A stretch of DNA of 64,000 nucleotides, from NCBI RefSeq assembly GCF_016598485.1, contig NZ_JAEMUW010000003.1, positions 124,001 through 188,000 on the forward strand, in the 5' to 3' direction. The translations under genes were made by a program, and so were the position numbers. This document shows positions 16,775 through 25,843 of this stretch, piece by piece. The notes below the pieces were generated by a model. It was not told the DNA's origin. It did no database searches and saw only the letters and a program-made list of their open reading frames with translations. This stretch comes from Micromonospora coerulea (GTDB taxonomy: Bacteria > Actinomycetota > Actinomycetes > Mycobacteriales > Micromonosporaceae). The number at the start of each line of letters is the position of its first letter. Within the stretch, counting starts at the first letter, position 1.

Positions 16775-17983
16775 TCAGTCGGGCGCCGGCACCGGTTCCG
16801 GCCGGCGGACCGCGCCGCGGCGGCGCAGCCAGCGCTTGAACCACGGGAAATCGGGCAGCCGGGCCAGCATCGGCCCGGTCACCACGGTGATCAGCACGTA
16901 CGCCGTGGCGAGCGCCGCCAGCCGGGGCTCGACGGGTTGGGCGGCGGCCACCGCCAGTCCGGCGATGACGATGGAGAACTCGCCCCGCGGGGTGAGCGCG
17001 AAGCCGGCCCGCCAGCGACCGGGCTCGGCGATCCCGGCCCGGCGGGCGGCCAGGTAGCCGGTGAGCAGCTTGGTCCCCATGGTGACCACGGCCAGCCCCA
17101 GCGCCGGCAGCAGCACCGGCGGCATGTCCAGCGGGTCGGTGACCAGCCCGAAGAAGACGAAGAAGACCGCGGCGAAGAGGTCGCGCAACGGGGAGAGCAG
17201 CTGGGTGGCGTGGTGCGCCACCGGCCCGGAAAGCGCAATGCCGACCAGGAACGCGCCGACCGCGGCGGAGGCCTGGAGCTTGGCCGCCACGCCGGCGACC
17301 AGCAGGGTCAGCCCGAGCACCCCGAGCAGCAGCGCCTCCGGGTCCTTGGCGGAGAGCGCCGCCGAGATCAGGTGGCCGTACCGGATCGCGACGGCCAGCA
17401 CGGCCACCACGGTGAGCACCGCGACGGCCAGCGCCACCCCGCCCTGGACCAGGCTGACCCCGGCGAGCAGCGCGGTGACCAGCGGCAGGTAGAGGGCCAT
17501 CGCGAGGTCCTCGATCACCAGCACGGAGAGGATCACCGGGGTCTCCCGGTTACCGACCCGGCCCAGGTCGCCGAGGACCTTGGCGATCACCCCGGACGAG
17601 GAGACCCAGGTGACGCCCGCCAGCACCACGGCGGCCACCCAGCCCCAGCCGAGCAGCAGCGCGAAGGCAAAGCCGGGCAGCGCGTTGAGCACCGCGTCGA
17701 TCAGGCCGGCGGGGGCCGCGGAGCGGAGGTTGCCGACCAGCTCGTTGGCGCTGTATTCCAGGCCGAGCATGACCAGCAGCAGGATCACGCCGATCTCCGC
17801 GCCGACGGCGAAGAACTCCTCGCTGGCGTTCAGCGGCAGCAGGCCGCCGTGGCCGAAGGCGAGGCCGGCGAGCAGGTAGAGGGGGATCGGGGAGAGGCCG
17901 ACCCGGCGGCTGAGCCGCCCGAGCAGGCCGAGCAGGAGCAGCAGCGCACCGACCTCGACGAGCAGAGTGGTGGTTTCGTGCAT
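16775..17983 (-). CDS. CPA2-family K+(or Na+)/H+ antiporter, KhtU/CpeB-like
   Basis: This 402-residue protein is almost entirely membrane-embedded (about 12 segments) and matches the monovalent cation:proton antiporter-2 family. Typical features are the GHGGLLPL and VMLGLEYSANEL segments, the paired VIEDLAMALYLPL motif with the conserved acidic residue, and FALTPRGEFSIVIAGLAVAA. No C-terminal TrkA-N domain is fused, unlike KefB/C. It starts 5 nt after the gene for a small TrkA-C-type protein, the gene order of KhtT-KhtU. It probably exports K+ in exchange for H+. Direction of the substrate is inferred from the family. Confidence 0.88.
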   Translation of the reverse strand: MHETTTLLVEVGALLLLLGLLGRLSRRVGLSPIPLYLLAGLAFGHGGLLPLNASEEFFAVGAEIGVILLLVMLGLEYSANELVGNLRSAAPAGLIDAVLNALPGFAFALLLGWGWVAAVVLAGVTWVSSSGVIAKVLGDLGRVGNRETPVILSVLVIEDLAMALYLPLVTALLAGVSLVQGGVALAVAVLTVVAVLAVAIRYGHLISAALSAKDPEALLLGVLGLTLLVAGVAAKLQASAAVGAFLVGIALSGPVAHHATQLLSPLRDLFAAVFFVFFGLVTDPLDMPPVLLPALGLAVVTMGTKLLTGYLAARRAGIAEPGRWRAGFALTPRGEFSIVIAGLAVAAAQPVEPRLAALATAYVLITVVTGPMLARLPDFPWFKRWLRRRGAVRRPEPVPAPD

Positions 17984-17988
17984 CCGCC

Positions 17989-18489
17989 TCAGCCGTCCGG
18001 GTCACTGTCGGCGAGGATGGCGGTCACCCCGTCGAGACCCTGCCGGGTGCCGACCACGACCACCACGTCACCGGCCGCGAAGCGGAAGGTGGGATCGGGC
18101 GAGACGTTGACCTCGCCCTGGCGCAGTACCGCCACGATCGAGGCGCCGGTGCGGGTGCGCGCCCTGGTGTCGGCCAGCCGCTTGTTGACGTACTTCGAGC
18201 CGGCCGGGATGGCGATCTGCTCGGTGAGCAGCCCGGCGGCCTGCTCGCGCAGCCCGGAGAGCTGGCCCAGCATCAGTGACGCGCCGAGGATGTCGGCGAG
18301 CGCCTCCGCCTCGTCGTCGGTGAGCGGGATGTCGGCCTGGCAGGCGTCCGGATCGTCCGGGTCGTACAGGACGAGGTCGCGACGGCCGTTGCGGTGGGAG
18401 ACCACCCCCAGCCGGCGGCCCGATTCCGTCACCAGGTCGTGACGTACGCCGATCCCCGGTAGGGCAGTCTGTTCGACACGTACTCGCAC
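17989..18489 (-). CDS. RCK_C (TrkA-C) regulatory subunit, KhtT/CpeA-like
   Basis: The 166-residue cytosolic protein begins VRVEQTALPGIGVRHDLVTE and carries a C-terminal TrkA-C/RCK_C fold (residues ~95-160; FRFAAGDVVVVVGTRQGLD). In Bacillus KhtT and the Streptomyces Cpe system, such domains gate a partner CPA antiporter and can bind cyclic di-AMP. Here it precedes the antiporter gene by 5 nt. The GTG at 18489 is only 31 bp from the divergent lipoprotein start at 18521. I saw no ydaO-type riboswitch, and the gap is too short to hold one. Cyclic di-AMP control is inferred. Confidence 0.85.
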   Translation of the reverse strand: MRVRVEQTALPGIGVRHDLVTESGRRLGVVSHRNGRRDLVLYDPDDPDACQADIPLTDDEAEALADILGASLMLGQLSGLREQAAGLLTEQIAIPAGSKYVNKRLADTRARTRTGASIVAVLRQGEVNVSPDPTFRFAAGDVVVVVGTRQGLDGVTAILADSDPDG

Positions 18490-18520
18490 CCCAGCGAGGC
18501 TACCCTGCGTCGGAGGCCGG

Positions 18521-19615
18521 ATGAGCCCGGGAAGATCTGCTCCGCTGGTCGCGCTTCTCGTGCTGTTCGCGGCGGCGGCCTGCACGATCGTCGACGCCGG
18601 GCAGCCGTCACCGGACCCGTTCTTCCCGACGGCCCCGCCGCGGACGGCCGACGCGGTCGAGGTTCGCCGCGTCCAGCTCGCCGTCGCGAACGGGTACGAC
18701 CGGCCGTACGTCGAGTTCGGCGATGCCGACCACGGGTACGCCCTCTTCGCCTCCTGTGGAGGGCAGCCGCCCGCGTCGGACTGCCCGGCGCTGCTCTTCG
18801 CCACCGCGAACGGCGGGCGGTCCTGGCACCGGATCTCTCATCCCCGGCCGATGGCGAGGGGGCAGCGGCTCGAAGTCACGGTGGACGTGCCGGTCCTCTT
18901 CGTGCCGGAGGACGGCAGGTACTTCTCCCTGGACGATGGGAGCAGCTTCCAGCACGAGCGCGGCGCGACCCTGCCCCCGGTAGTACGGGCGCTGCGCAGC
19001 CAGGTCCAGGTCGACGACCGCATCGGCCGGCTCGTCAGGTGGCACGGGGGTGTCTGGCGGCCGCTGGCGGTCCAGCCGCCCCTGTCCCGTCCGCAGAGCG
19101 TGTACGGCAGCGACGGGCTGGTGGTGGCGGCCTCCGTCGCCAACGGGCGACCGGTGCTCGCCGTCTCGTTCGACGCGGGCGCCCACTGGCGCCGGCCCCG
19201 GGTGGCGACCCCGGACGGGGAGATTGTGGGGATCCGGGTGGCGCCGTCGGTGCGCGGCGATGTCTGGCTGATCGGTGAGCGGCGGGATCCGGACCGATTC
19301 CCCGCCCTCTGGCACTACGACGGCGACTGGCGACCGCTGATGGTGGACCGCTACCCCGAGCCCTTCGTGTCGCTGGTGCCCTTCGGCGAGGGCCGACTGG
19401 CGGTGAGTGGCCCCGACGGCGGGGGTCTGATCACCGCCCCCGGCGGTCACTACATCGACGAGTCGTGGCCGCTGCGGGGAAACCACCGGCTGACCCTCCT
19501 CTTCGACGGCACGCTGCAGGCGCGTGGACCTGAGGACCTGTTGCTCGGCGTCGAGGGCGGCAGACACTGGGTGCGGGTGGTCCTGGAGCGGCGCCGCCCG
19601 TCGACGGACAGGTGA
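18521..19615 (+). CDS. Predicted lipoprotein with beta-propeller-like repeats (paralogue 1)
   Basis: The 364-residue product begins with a lipoprotein signal peptide (LVALLVLFAAAAC; Cys is the lipidation site at about residue 21). The mature part looks like a BNR/YCF48-type beta-propeller: repeated segments such as HGYALFASC, GGRSWHRISHP, YFSLDDG and DAGAHWRRP. The ATG at 18521 follows GGAGG. It is a tandem paralogue of the next gene: both share an RPYVEF-D-A-HGYALFA-C core and a WPL-G-H-LT-L-DGT-ARGPED ending. It sits on the outer face of the membrane; ligand or partner unknown. Confidence 0.75.
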   Translation: MSPGRSAPLVALLVLFAAAACTIVDAGQPSPDPFFPTAPPRTADAVEVRRVQLAVANGYDRPYVEFGDADHGYALFASCGGQPPASDCPALLFATANGGRSWHRISHPRPMARGQRLEVTVDVPVLFVPEDGRYFSLDDGSSFQHERGATLPPVVRALRSQVQVDDRIGRLVRWHGGVWRPLAVQPPLSRPQSVYGSDGLVVAASVANGRPVLAVSFDAGAHWRRPRVATPDGEIVGIRVAPSVRGDVWLIGERRDPDRFPALWHYDGDWRPLMVDRYPEPFVSLVPFGEGRLAVSGPDGGGLITAPGGHYIDESWPLRGNHRLTLLFDGTLQARGPEDLLLGVEGGRHWVRVVLERRRPSTDR

Positions 19616-19655
19616 CCGGGTCACCCCGGCAAGGGTATCGGGCGGAGGGGGAGCG

Positions 19656-20759
19656 ATGATCGGTCGCAGGTTTCTTCCGACGGTTGCGGTGCTGCTGCTG
19701 CCGGTCCTCGCCGCCTGTTCGATCGGCGATGTCCGGCGGCCCCCGCCACCCCGGCCGTCCGCGTCGCCCCCGCCCGCCCCGACCGCGCCGGCGCCGCCCC
19801 GGATCGTGGGCTTCGACGAGGTACGGCAGGTCCGGGTCGCCGTCCCGGAACGGTACGACCGGCCGTACGTCGAGTTCGCCGACGCGGCGCACGGCTACGC
19901 GCTCTTCGCCGCCTGCGACGGGGCGCCACCCGGGCGGGGCTGTACCGCCCTGCTCTACGGCACCGCCGATGGTGGACGGTCCTGGCGACCGCTGTCGCAT
20001 CCTCGTCCGGTAGCGGCGGACCAGCAGCTCTACACCGTGCCGGGGGCGGTGGTGCTGCTCGCCGAGCCGTACGGCTGGTACACCTCGACCGACGGCGGCG
20101 TCACCTTCGCCCACACCACCGGCGCGGAGCCGGCGGTCCTGGTCGCCGCGCGGGGCCGCTACCAGGTCATCGAGGGACGGGACGTGATCGGTGAGTGGGA
20201 CGGCGGGCGACTGCTGCCACTGGCAGCCCAGCCCGCCGTGCCCGGGTTGCACACGGTCGGCCACGGCGGCGACCTGCTGGTGGCCGCGGGCGTACGCGAC
20301 GGCCGGCCGTACGCCGCGGTCTCCCGCAACGGGGGGCGGAGCTGGCTGGCCACCCCGGTGCCGGCAATCGACGGCGAGGTGGGTGTGCTGCGGGTGGTGC
20401 TCGCCCCCGACGGCACCGTGTGGCTGGTCGGGGAGCGGTCCGACCGGGTCGGCTTCCCCGCGCTCTGGCGCCTCGTGGGTACCCGCTCCTGGGAGCCGGC
20501 CCGCGCCGTCGGGCACCCGGCGCAGGCCCGGTCCGTGGCGCCGATCGGGGTGGGTCTGCTGGCGGTGACCAGCCCGGACGGGGTGGGCGTGGTGGCCGGG
20601 GGCCGCTACTACCACGTCGACTGGCCGCTGACCGGCGACCACTATCTGACCGTGCTCGCCGATGGCACGATCGCCGCCCGGGGGCCGGAGGACATCGTCC
20701 TCGGCACCGGATGGACCGCGAACCGGCGGTGGATCAAGGTGATCCTCGACCGGGACTGA
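19656..20759 (+). CDS. Predicted lipoprotein with beta-propeller-like repeats (paralogue 2)
   Basis: A lipoprotein signal (VAVLLLPVLAAC) is followed by a Pro-rich linker and the same propeller-like domain as the gene before it: YDRPYVEFADAAHGYALFAA, GGRSWRPLSHPRPVA, GWYTSTDGGVTF and NGGRSWLATP. The ATG at 19656 follows GGAGGGGGAG, giving 367 residues. The gap to its paralogue is 40 nt, so they are probably co-transcribed. Asp-box-like S/T-x-D/N-x-G-x-x-W/F motifs favour a sialidase-type propeller fold, but catalytic residues are not evident. Function unknown. Confidence 0.75.
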   Translation: MIGRRFLPTVAVLLLPVLAACSIGDVRRPPPPRPSASPPPAPTAPAPPRIVGFDEVRQVRVAVPERYDRPYVEFADAAHGYALFAACDGAPPGRGCTALLYGTADGGRSWRPLSHPRPVAADQQLYTVPGAVVLLAEPYGWYTSTDGGVTFAHTTGAEPAVLVAARGRYQVIEGRDVIGEWDGGRLLPLAAQPAVPGLHTVGHGGDLLVAAGVRDGRPYAAVSRNGGRSWLATPVPAIDGEVGVLRVVLAPDGTVWLVGERSDRVGFPALWRLVGTRSWEPARAVGHPAQARSVAPIGVGLLAVTSPDGVGVVAGGRYYHVDWPLTGDHYLTVLADGTIAARGPEDIVLGTGWTANRRWIKVILDRD

Positions 20760-20842
20760 CCCGCCGGCTGCCGGTCGGTGACCACTACGGAACCGATCCC
20801 CCCTCCGGACGGACGGCGAGGTGCCCGGCCGGGACCGGAGTC

Positions 20843-21251
20843 CCGACCGGGCAGGCCAGCGCCGACCCGGACCCGTGGCACGCCTTCGCCGGATTCCTGG
20901 CGCGCGTGGTCGACGCCGACGTGCACTCGCTCACCGTGCACCTGGCCGGCACCTTCGCCCCGACCGAGGAGATGGGCCGCGACGCGGTACGCGCGAACGA
21001 CCTGGTGAAGGCGCTGGTCGAGCGGGGCGCGGGGGGCCGGGCGGCTCCGGCCGGACGTGGTGACGCAGGACGTCGGACTGCTGCTGGAGGGGTGTGCCGC
21101 GGTCCGCGTACCCGATCCGGAGCGGACCCGGCAGCTGCGCCGCCGCCACCTCGCGGTGCTGCTGGCCGGCTTGGCGGTGACCGAACCGCCGCTGCCCGGC
21201 CCGCCGCCGGCGGCCGGCGAGTTCGACTGGCGCTGGCGACGCAGCGAGTGA
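20843..21251 (+). pseudogene. Decayed TetR-family regulator: N-terminus missing and frame broken
   Basis: Frame 2 encodes DPWHAFAGFLARVVDADVHS, then LTVHLAGTFAPTEEMGRDAV. After a run of six G (21031-21036) the continuation moves to frame 3: LRPDVVTQDVGLLLEGCAAV and a conserved tail to the stop at 21251. Joined, this reads like the ligand-binding half of a TetR/AcrR regulator. Removing one G restores a single frame. The N-terminal helix-turn-helix is absent; only about 85 nt separate this segment from the lipoprotein stop. So it is 5'-truncated and frameshifted, unless the G-run is a sequencing error, which would fix only the second defect. Confidence 0.65.
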
Positions 21252-21283
21252 ACGGCACCGCTCGACGTGCGCCGGTCGGCGGA

Positions 21284-22336
21284 TCAGGACGACGTTCGTC
21301 GCCAGGCTGCTGCTCTGCCGAGGCCCTCCGAAGCGATGGCACCCTCGCGGCGTAGGCGGTCCAGCACGACCCGGATGGTCGGGTCGCTGATGCCCGGCAG
21401 GGCGGTGCGAATGTCCGAAACCCGGAAGCGGGGTGCAGCGTGGTTGAGCACGTAGTCCCGTACCCGGTTCTGCTTGGAGCCGTCCGCCCGGTCCGACGCC
21501 GCACGTTCGGCGAAGATGCGGTACGCGCTCGCGAGGACGTCGACGAAGTAGCTGAGCCATGGCCAGGGGTCCGCCTGGCCGTCGTGCCAGTCATGGGTCG
21601 AGTCGAGCAGCGCCTGGTAGTAGGCGTCCGCGCTCTGGGCGATCTGTTGCTCCAGGCTGACATACCGGGAGACCGAGTACCCGGCGTCCATGAGCAGGGC
21701 ATTGGTGAGGGCGCGGGCCACCCTGCCATTACCGTCCTCGAAGGGATGTATCACGAGCAGGTCGAGGGCGAAGAGTCCGACGAGGAGCACCGGATGGTGG
21801 CGCTCCGCGGCGATCTCCGCGAGGTAGCGGTCGATCAGTTCGGCCACGAAGAAGGGCGTATCGGCAGCGCGGACGGGCCGGAAGCGGATCGTCATCTCGC
21901 CCGTGGCGCCCCGATCGACGACGAGGTTGTCCTCGGTCTTGAACTGACCGCCCTGCCCGGCCGTGTGAGCGAACAGCAGCTTGTGCAGGTGGAGCAGGAG
22001 TCCCGGGTTGAGCGGTCGCCAGTCCCCTTGGAAGAGGTAGTCCTGGGCATCCCGGTAACCAGCGAGTTCCTGCTCGCTGCGGTTACGTAGGTTCGTCACT
22101 CGGCCGGCGAGGATGCGGTCGGCCCGCGCGGTGTCCGAGACGACGATTCCTTCGATGGCGGACGAAGCGGTGATGCTGGCGACCCGAGCGCGATTGGCGA
22201 GTTGGTTGAGCAGCCCCGGCAGTTGATCACGGTACAGCGCTTCTGAACCGCGGCCGACGTCCACCGTCCGCAGGGTCGTCACGATCGAGCCCGGGACGCG
22301 GCCGATGCAACGGTCCAGGTCGGCGAAGCTGCGCAT
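21284..22336 (-). CDS. Fic-domain protein, class II (AMPylation family) with C-terminal winged helix
   Basis: The 350-residue protein has the Fic active-site motif HPFEDGNGRVAR at residues 197-208, with the catalytic His197 intact. An N-terminal inhibitory motif SSAIEG (58-63; Ser58 and Glu62) marks a class II, self-inhibited enzyme that needs no separate antitoxin. The last 60 residues look like a winged helix (FRVSDIRTALPGISDPTIRV). Such proteins transfer AMP or other NMP groups to target proteins; the target is unknown. The gene lies beside a TetR remnant, and its upstream region is unusually A+T-rich (22340-22405), suggesting acquired DNA. Confidence 0.88.
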   Translation of the reverse strand: MRSFADLDRCIGRVPGSIVTTLRTVDVGRGSEALYRDQLPGLLNQLANRARVASITASSAIEGIVVSDTARADRILAGRVTNLRNRSEQELAGYRDAQDYLFQGDWRPLNPGLLLHLHKLLFAHTAGQGGQFKTEDNLVVDRGATGEMTIRFRPVRAADTPFFVAELIDRYLAEIAAERHHPVLLVGLFALDLLVIHPFEDGNGRVARALTNALLMDAGYSVSRYVSLEQQIAQSADAYYQALLDSTHDWHDGQADPWPWLSYFVDVLASAYRIFAERAASDRADGSKQNRVRDYVLNHAAPRFRVSDIRTALPGISDPTIRVVLDRLRREGAIASEGLGRAAAWRRTSS

Positions 22337-22454
22337 CAGCGTTCCTCAGGGTTTATCTGCATAAGCACTAGGGAGATTATTTAGTTTACGGTATTCCTTA
22401 TGTAGTTCGGCGTCCGCGCAGGCGTGTCGAGGTGACTCAGGTCACATGGCCAGG

Positions 22455-22475
22455 GTTGAGCGGAATAGGCTCAAC
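22455..22475. promoter_or_regulatory. HAIR-type operator (HspR site) upstream of clpB
   Basis: GTTGAGC-N7-GCTCAAC is a perfect 21-bp dyad with the 7-7-7 geometry of HAIR and two mismatches per arm from the consensus, but symmetrical ones. It lies 45 bp before the clpB ATG. A TAGGCT hexamer inside it (22466-22471) could be a -10. A further dyad GTGAC-N4-GTCAC lies at 22432-22445. Confidence 0.8.
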
Positions 22476-22520
22476 TCTGGTTGTGTCCTTCTCAGTGGAC
22501 ACGCCGATCCGGGGGAGCTC

Positions 22521-25112
22521 ATGAACACGGAACGACTCACCACCAAGAGCCGCGAAACCATCACCGGTGCCGTCGCGCTGGCCAACCAGCGTGGCCACGC
22601 CACCGTGGAACCCTGGCACCTGCTGCTGTCGCTGCTGGACACCGAGGGCTCGACCGCCGCCGGCCTGCTGCGCGCCGTCGGGGCGGACCCCGCCGAGCTG
22701 CGCCGGGCCGCCCAGCGCGCGGTCGACGCGCTGCCCGCCGCGCGCGGCTCCAGCATCGCCGAGCCCACCCTGGCCCGCGAGTTCGTCAACGCCATCGGCG
22801 CCGCCGAGCAGATCGCCCGCCCGCTGGGTGACGAGTACACCTCCACCGAGCACCTGCTCGCCGGCCTGGCCCGGGTGGGTGGCGCGGTCTCCGGCGCGCT
22901 CAAGTCCGCCGGGGCCACCGAGGAGAACCTGGTCGCCGCCTTTCCGACCGTCCGCGGCGGGGACCGGCGGGTCACCACCGCCGACCCGGAACAGACCTAC
23001 CAGGCCCTGGCCAAGTACGGCGTTGACCTGACCACCAGCGCCCGCGACGGCAAGATCGACCCGGTGATCGGCCGGGACTCCGAGATTCGCCGGGTGATCC
23101 AGGTGCTGTCCCGGCGTACCAAGAACAACCCGGTGCTGATCGGTGAGCCCGGCGTCGGCAAGACGGCGATCGTCGAGGGCCTGGCCCAGCGGATCGTGGC
23201 AGGTGACGTCCCCGAGTCGCTGCGGGACAAGAAGCTGGTCTCGCTCGACCTCGGCGCGATGGTGGCCGGCGCGCAGTACCGCGGCCAGTTCGAGGAGCGG
23301 CTGAAGTCCGTGCTGGAGGAGATCAAGAACTCCAACGGACAGGTGATCACCTTCCTCGACGAGCTGCACACCGTCGTCGGTGCCGGCAAGGGCGAGGGCT
23401 CGATGGACGCCGGCAACATGCTCAAGCCGATGCTGGCCCGCGGTGAGCTGCGGATGGTCGGCGCGACCACCCTCGACGAGTACCGCGAGCACATCGAGAA
23501 GGACCCGGCGCTGGAGCGCCGCTTCCAGCCGGTGCTGGTCGGCGAGCCCACCATCGAGGACACCATCGGCATCCTGCGCGGCCTCAAGGAGCGCTACGAG
23601 GTCCACCACGGCGTACGGATCACCGACGCCGCGCTGGTCGCCGCCGCCGCCCTCTCCGACCGCTACATCACCGACCGGTTCCTGCCGGACAAGGCGATCG
23701 ACCTGGTCGACGAGTCCGCGTCCCGGCTCCGGATGGAGATCGACTCCCGCCCGGTCGAGGTGGACGAGATCGAGCGGGCGGTCCGCCGGCTGGAGATCGA
23801 GGAGATGGCGCTGGCCAAGGAGCCGGACGCCGCCTCCGCCGAGCGGCTGGAGCGGCTGCGCAAGGAGCTGGCCGACAAGCGCGAGCAGCTCACCGCGCTC
23901 TCCGAGCGCTGGCAGCTGGAGAAGAGCCACATCACCAAGCTCTCCACCGCCAAGGAGGAGCTGGAGCGGCTCGGCGGCGAGGCCGAGCGGGCCGAGCGCG
24001 ACGGCGAGCTGGAACGCGCCGCCGAGCTGCGGTACGGCCGGATCCCCGCGCTCAAGGCCGAGCTGGCCAGGGCCGAGGAGGAACTGGCCCGGCTCCAGGC
24101 CGACGGCGCGATGCTCAAGGAGGAGGTCGGCGCGGACGACATCGCCGCCGTGGTCGCCTCCTGGACCGGCATCCCCGCCGGCCGGCTGCTCGAAGGCGAG
24201 ACCGCCAAGCTGCTCCGGATGGAGGAGTCGCTGGGCTCGCGGGTGGTCGGCCAGGCCGAGGCCGTCGCCGCGGTCTCCGACGCGGTCCGCCGCGCCCGGG
24301 CCGGCGTCGCCGACCCGGACCGCCCGACCGGCAGCTTCCTCTTCCTCGGCCCGACCGGTGTCGGCAAGACCGAGCTGGCCAAGGCGCTCGCCGAGTTCCT
24401 CTTCGACGACGAGCGGGCCATGGTCCGCATCGACATGAGCGAGTACGGCGAGAAGCACTCCGTCGCCCGCCTGGTCGGTGCCCCGCCCGGGTACGTGGGC
24501 TACGAGGAGGGCGGTCAGCTGACCGAGGCGGTGCGCCGCCGGCCGTACTCGGTGATCCTGCTCGACGAGGTGGAGAAGGCTCACCCGGACGTCTTCGACG
24601 TGCTGCTCCAGGTGCTCGACGACGGCCGGCTCACCGACGGCCAGGGCCGTACGGTGGACTTCCGCAACGCGATCCTGATCCTCACCTCGAACCTCGGGTC
24701 GTCGGTGATCAGTGACCTGACGCTGGCCGAGGAGCAGCGCCGGGAGGGCGTCCTCGCGGTGGTCCGGTCGCATTTCAAGCCGGAGTTCCTCAACCGCCTC
24801 GACGACATCGTGGTCTTCGCCGCCCTGCAGGGCGGGGATCTGCGCGCCATCGTCGACATCCAGCTCAACCGGATGCGCCGGCGGCTGGCGGACCGCCGGC
24901 TCGGCCTGGAGATCAGCGAGGCGGCCCGCACCTGGCTGGCCGAGCACGGCTACGACCCGATCTACGGCGCCCGCCCGCTGCGCCGCCTGGTGCAGTCGGC
25001 CATCGGCGACCAGCTCGCCAAGGCCCTGCTCGCCGGCCAGATCCGCGACGGGGACACGGTGCGGGTCGACCTCGCCGACACCAAGGACTCCCTGGCGGTC
25101 ACCGCCGCCTGA
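22521..25112 (+). CDS. clpB: ClpB disaggregase (Hsp100)
   Basis: The 863-residue AAA+ chaperone rescues aggregated proteins together with DnaK. It has a Clp N-domain (residues ~1-150), a first AAA module with GVGKT at 211-215 and [12 protein letters not shown], a coiled-coil M-domain (~410-520; [20 protein letters not shown]), and a second AAA module with GPTGVGKTE near 611 and [15 protein letters not shown]. The ATG at 22521 follows GGGGGAG. It is monocistronic, preceded by a HAIR operator and followed by a long hairpin. Control by HspR, encoded 7 kb away in this window, is expected. Confidence 0.99.
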   Translation: MNTERLTTKSRETITGAVALANQRGHATVEPWHLLLSLLDTEGSTAAGLLRAVGADPAELRRAAQRAVDALPAARGSSIAEPTLAREFVNAIGAAEQIARPLGDEYTSTEHLLAGLARVGGAVSGALKSAGATEENLVAAFPTVRGGDRRVTTADPEQTYQALAKYGVDLTTSARDGKIDPVIGRDSEIRRVIQVLSRRTKNNPVLIGEPGVGKTAIVEGLAQRIVAGDVPESLRDKKLVSLDLGAMVAGAQYRGQFEERLKSVLEEIKNSNGQVITFLDELHTVVGAGKGEGSMDAGNMLKPMLARGELRMVGATTLDEYREHIEKDPALERRFQPVLVGEPTIEDTIGILRGLKERYEVHHGVRITDAALVAAAALSDRYITDRFLPDKAIDLVDESASRLRMEIDSRPVEVDEIERAVRRLEIEEMALAKEPDAASAERLERLRKELADKREQLTALSERWQLEKSHITKLSTAKEELERLGGEAERAERDGELERAAELRYGRIPALKAELARAEEELARLQADGAMLKEEVGADDIAAVVASWTGIPAGRLLEGETAKLLRMEESLGSRVVGQAEAVAAVSDAVRRARAGVADPDRPTGSFLFLGPTGVGKTELAKALAEFLFDDERAMVRIDMSEYGEKHSVARLVGAPPGYVGYEEGGQLTEAVRRRPYSVILLDEVEKAHPDVFDVLLQVLDDGRLTDGQGRTVDFRNAILILTSNLGSSVISDLTLAEEQRREGVLAVVRSHFKPEFLNRLDDIVVFAALQGGDLRAIVDIQLNRMRRRLADRRLGLEISEAARTWLAEHGYDPIYGARPLRRLVQSAIGDQLAKALLAGQIRDGDTVRVDLADTKDSLAVTAA

Positions 25113-25126
25113 CCCAGTCACCCAGG

Positions 25127-25183
25127 TGATCAAGAAGGTTGCGTCCGTGGAGCTGGGGCTTCCGGACGCAAACTTCTTGGTCA
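25127..25183 (+). terminator. Long hairpin after clpB (member of a hairpin family)
   Basis: Arms of 21 nt (25127-25147 and 25163-25183) pair with one G-U wobble and one mismatch around a 15-nt loop, 15 nt after the clpB stop. The left arm shares a TGATCA-GAA-TTG pattern with the hairpin at 51835-51898. Confidence 0.75.
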
Positions 25184-25222
25184 ACAGGGTCAGCGGCCCC
25201 GGTGCGGGGCAATAGTGAGGTC

Positions 25223-25600
25223 ATGTTGGGGATCGGGAAGAAAGATCGGGAACTGGACGCCGCGGTGAAGGAGCTGGCCGGGGCCGACACGCTCGCGTTC
25301 GGCGGGGTGGGGATCGCCGGCACGCTGCTGCCGGCCACCGAGGCGTACCGGCACGTGGAGCGGGCGCTCGACGAGCACCCCGACGAGGCCCGCAAGAAGA
25401 TCGACTGGCTGCTGAAGCACGGCTCGCCGGCCGGGAAGGCGTACGCGGCGACGCTGCTGGAACGGGTCGACCCGGCGGCGGCCCGAAAAGCCTGGGCCGG
25501 GCTGCGCGACGACGACGACGAGTTCACCACGTTCAGCGGCTGCATCATGGGCCGTGCCACGCTGCGCGAGTACGCCACCGAACGCCTCACCGGCAACTGA
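25223..25600 (+). CDS. Conserved-type hypothetical protein, 125 aa
   Basis: The ATG at 25223 follows AGTGAGG. The 125-residue soluble protein is helical: MLGIGKKDRELDAAVKELAG, then a HEAT-like helix pair (AYRHVERALDEHPDEARKKI and GKAYAATLLERVDPAAARKA), then DDDDEFTTFSGC and LREYATERLTGN. The alternating helices and the Cys near the end suggest a small repeat-like fold, but I do not recognise the family. It lies between clpB and the DUF4178 cluster, 243 nt from the latter, so it is probably transcribed alone. Confidence 0.6.
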   Translation: MLGIGKKDRELDAAVKELAGADTLAFGGVGIAGTLLPATEAYRHVERALDEHPDEARKKIDWLLKHGSPAGKAYAATLLERVDPAAARKAWAGLRDDDDEFTTFSGCIMGRATLREYATERLTGN

Positions 25601-25843
25601 TCCACTCGGCGCGCCGGCCGGTCCGATCGGACCCTGCCGGGCGTGCCGGGCACGCCGTACGTTGCCTGCCATGACCTCGTCCGACGCCGCGCCGACCCAG
25701 CCGTCCCGGCCCGGCGTCGGCGCCGGCGCCGTCGCCAGCCCGCCGCCGGACGCCGGTAGCTGCGCGATGACGCAAACCACAGCTTGCGCCGCGGGGTGCG
25801 GCGGGTTGTTACCGTCTCGGCCGACGCACATGGGGAGGCGGTC

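Noticed and set aside
22437..25184. A 915-codon reverse frame over clpB
   Set aside because: Antisense shadow of clpB; its Leu/Gly/Gln/Val-rich sequence has no family features.
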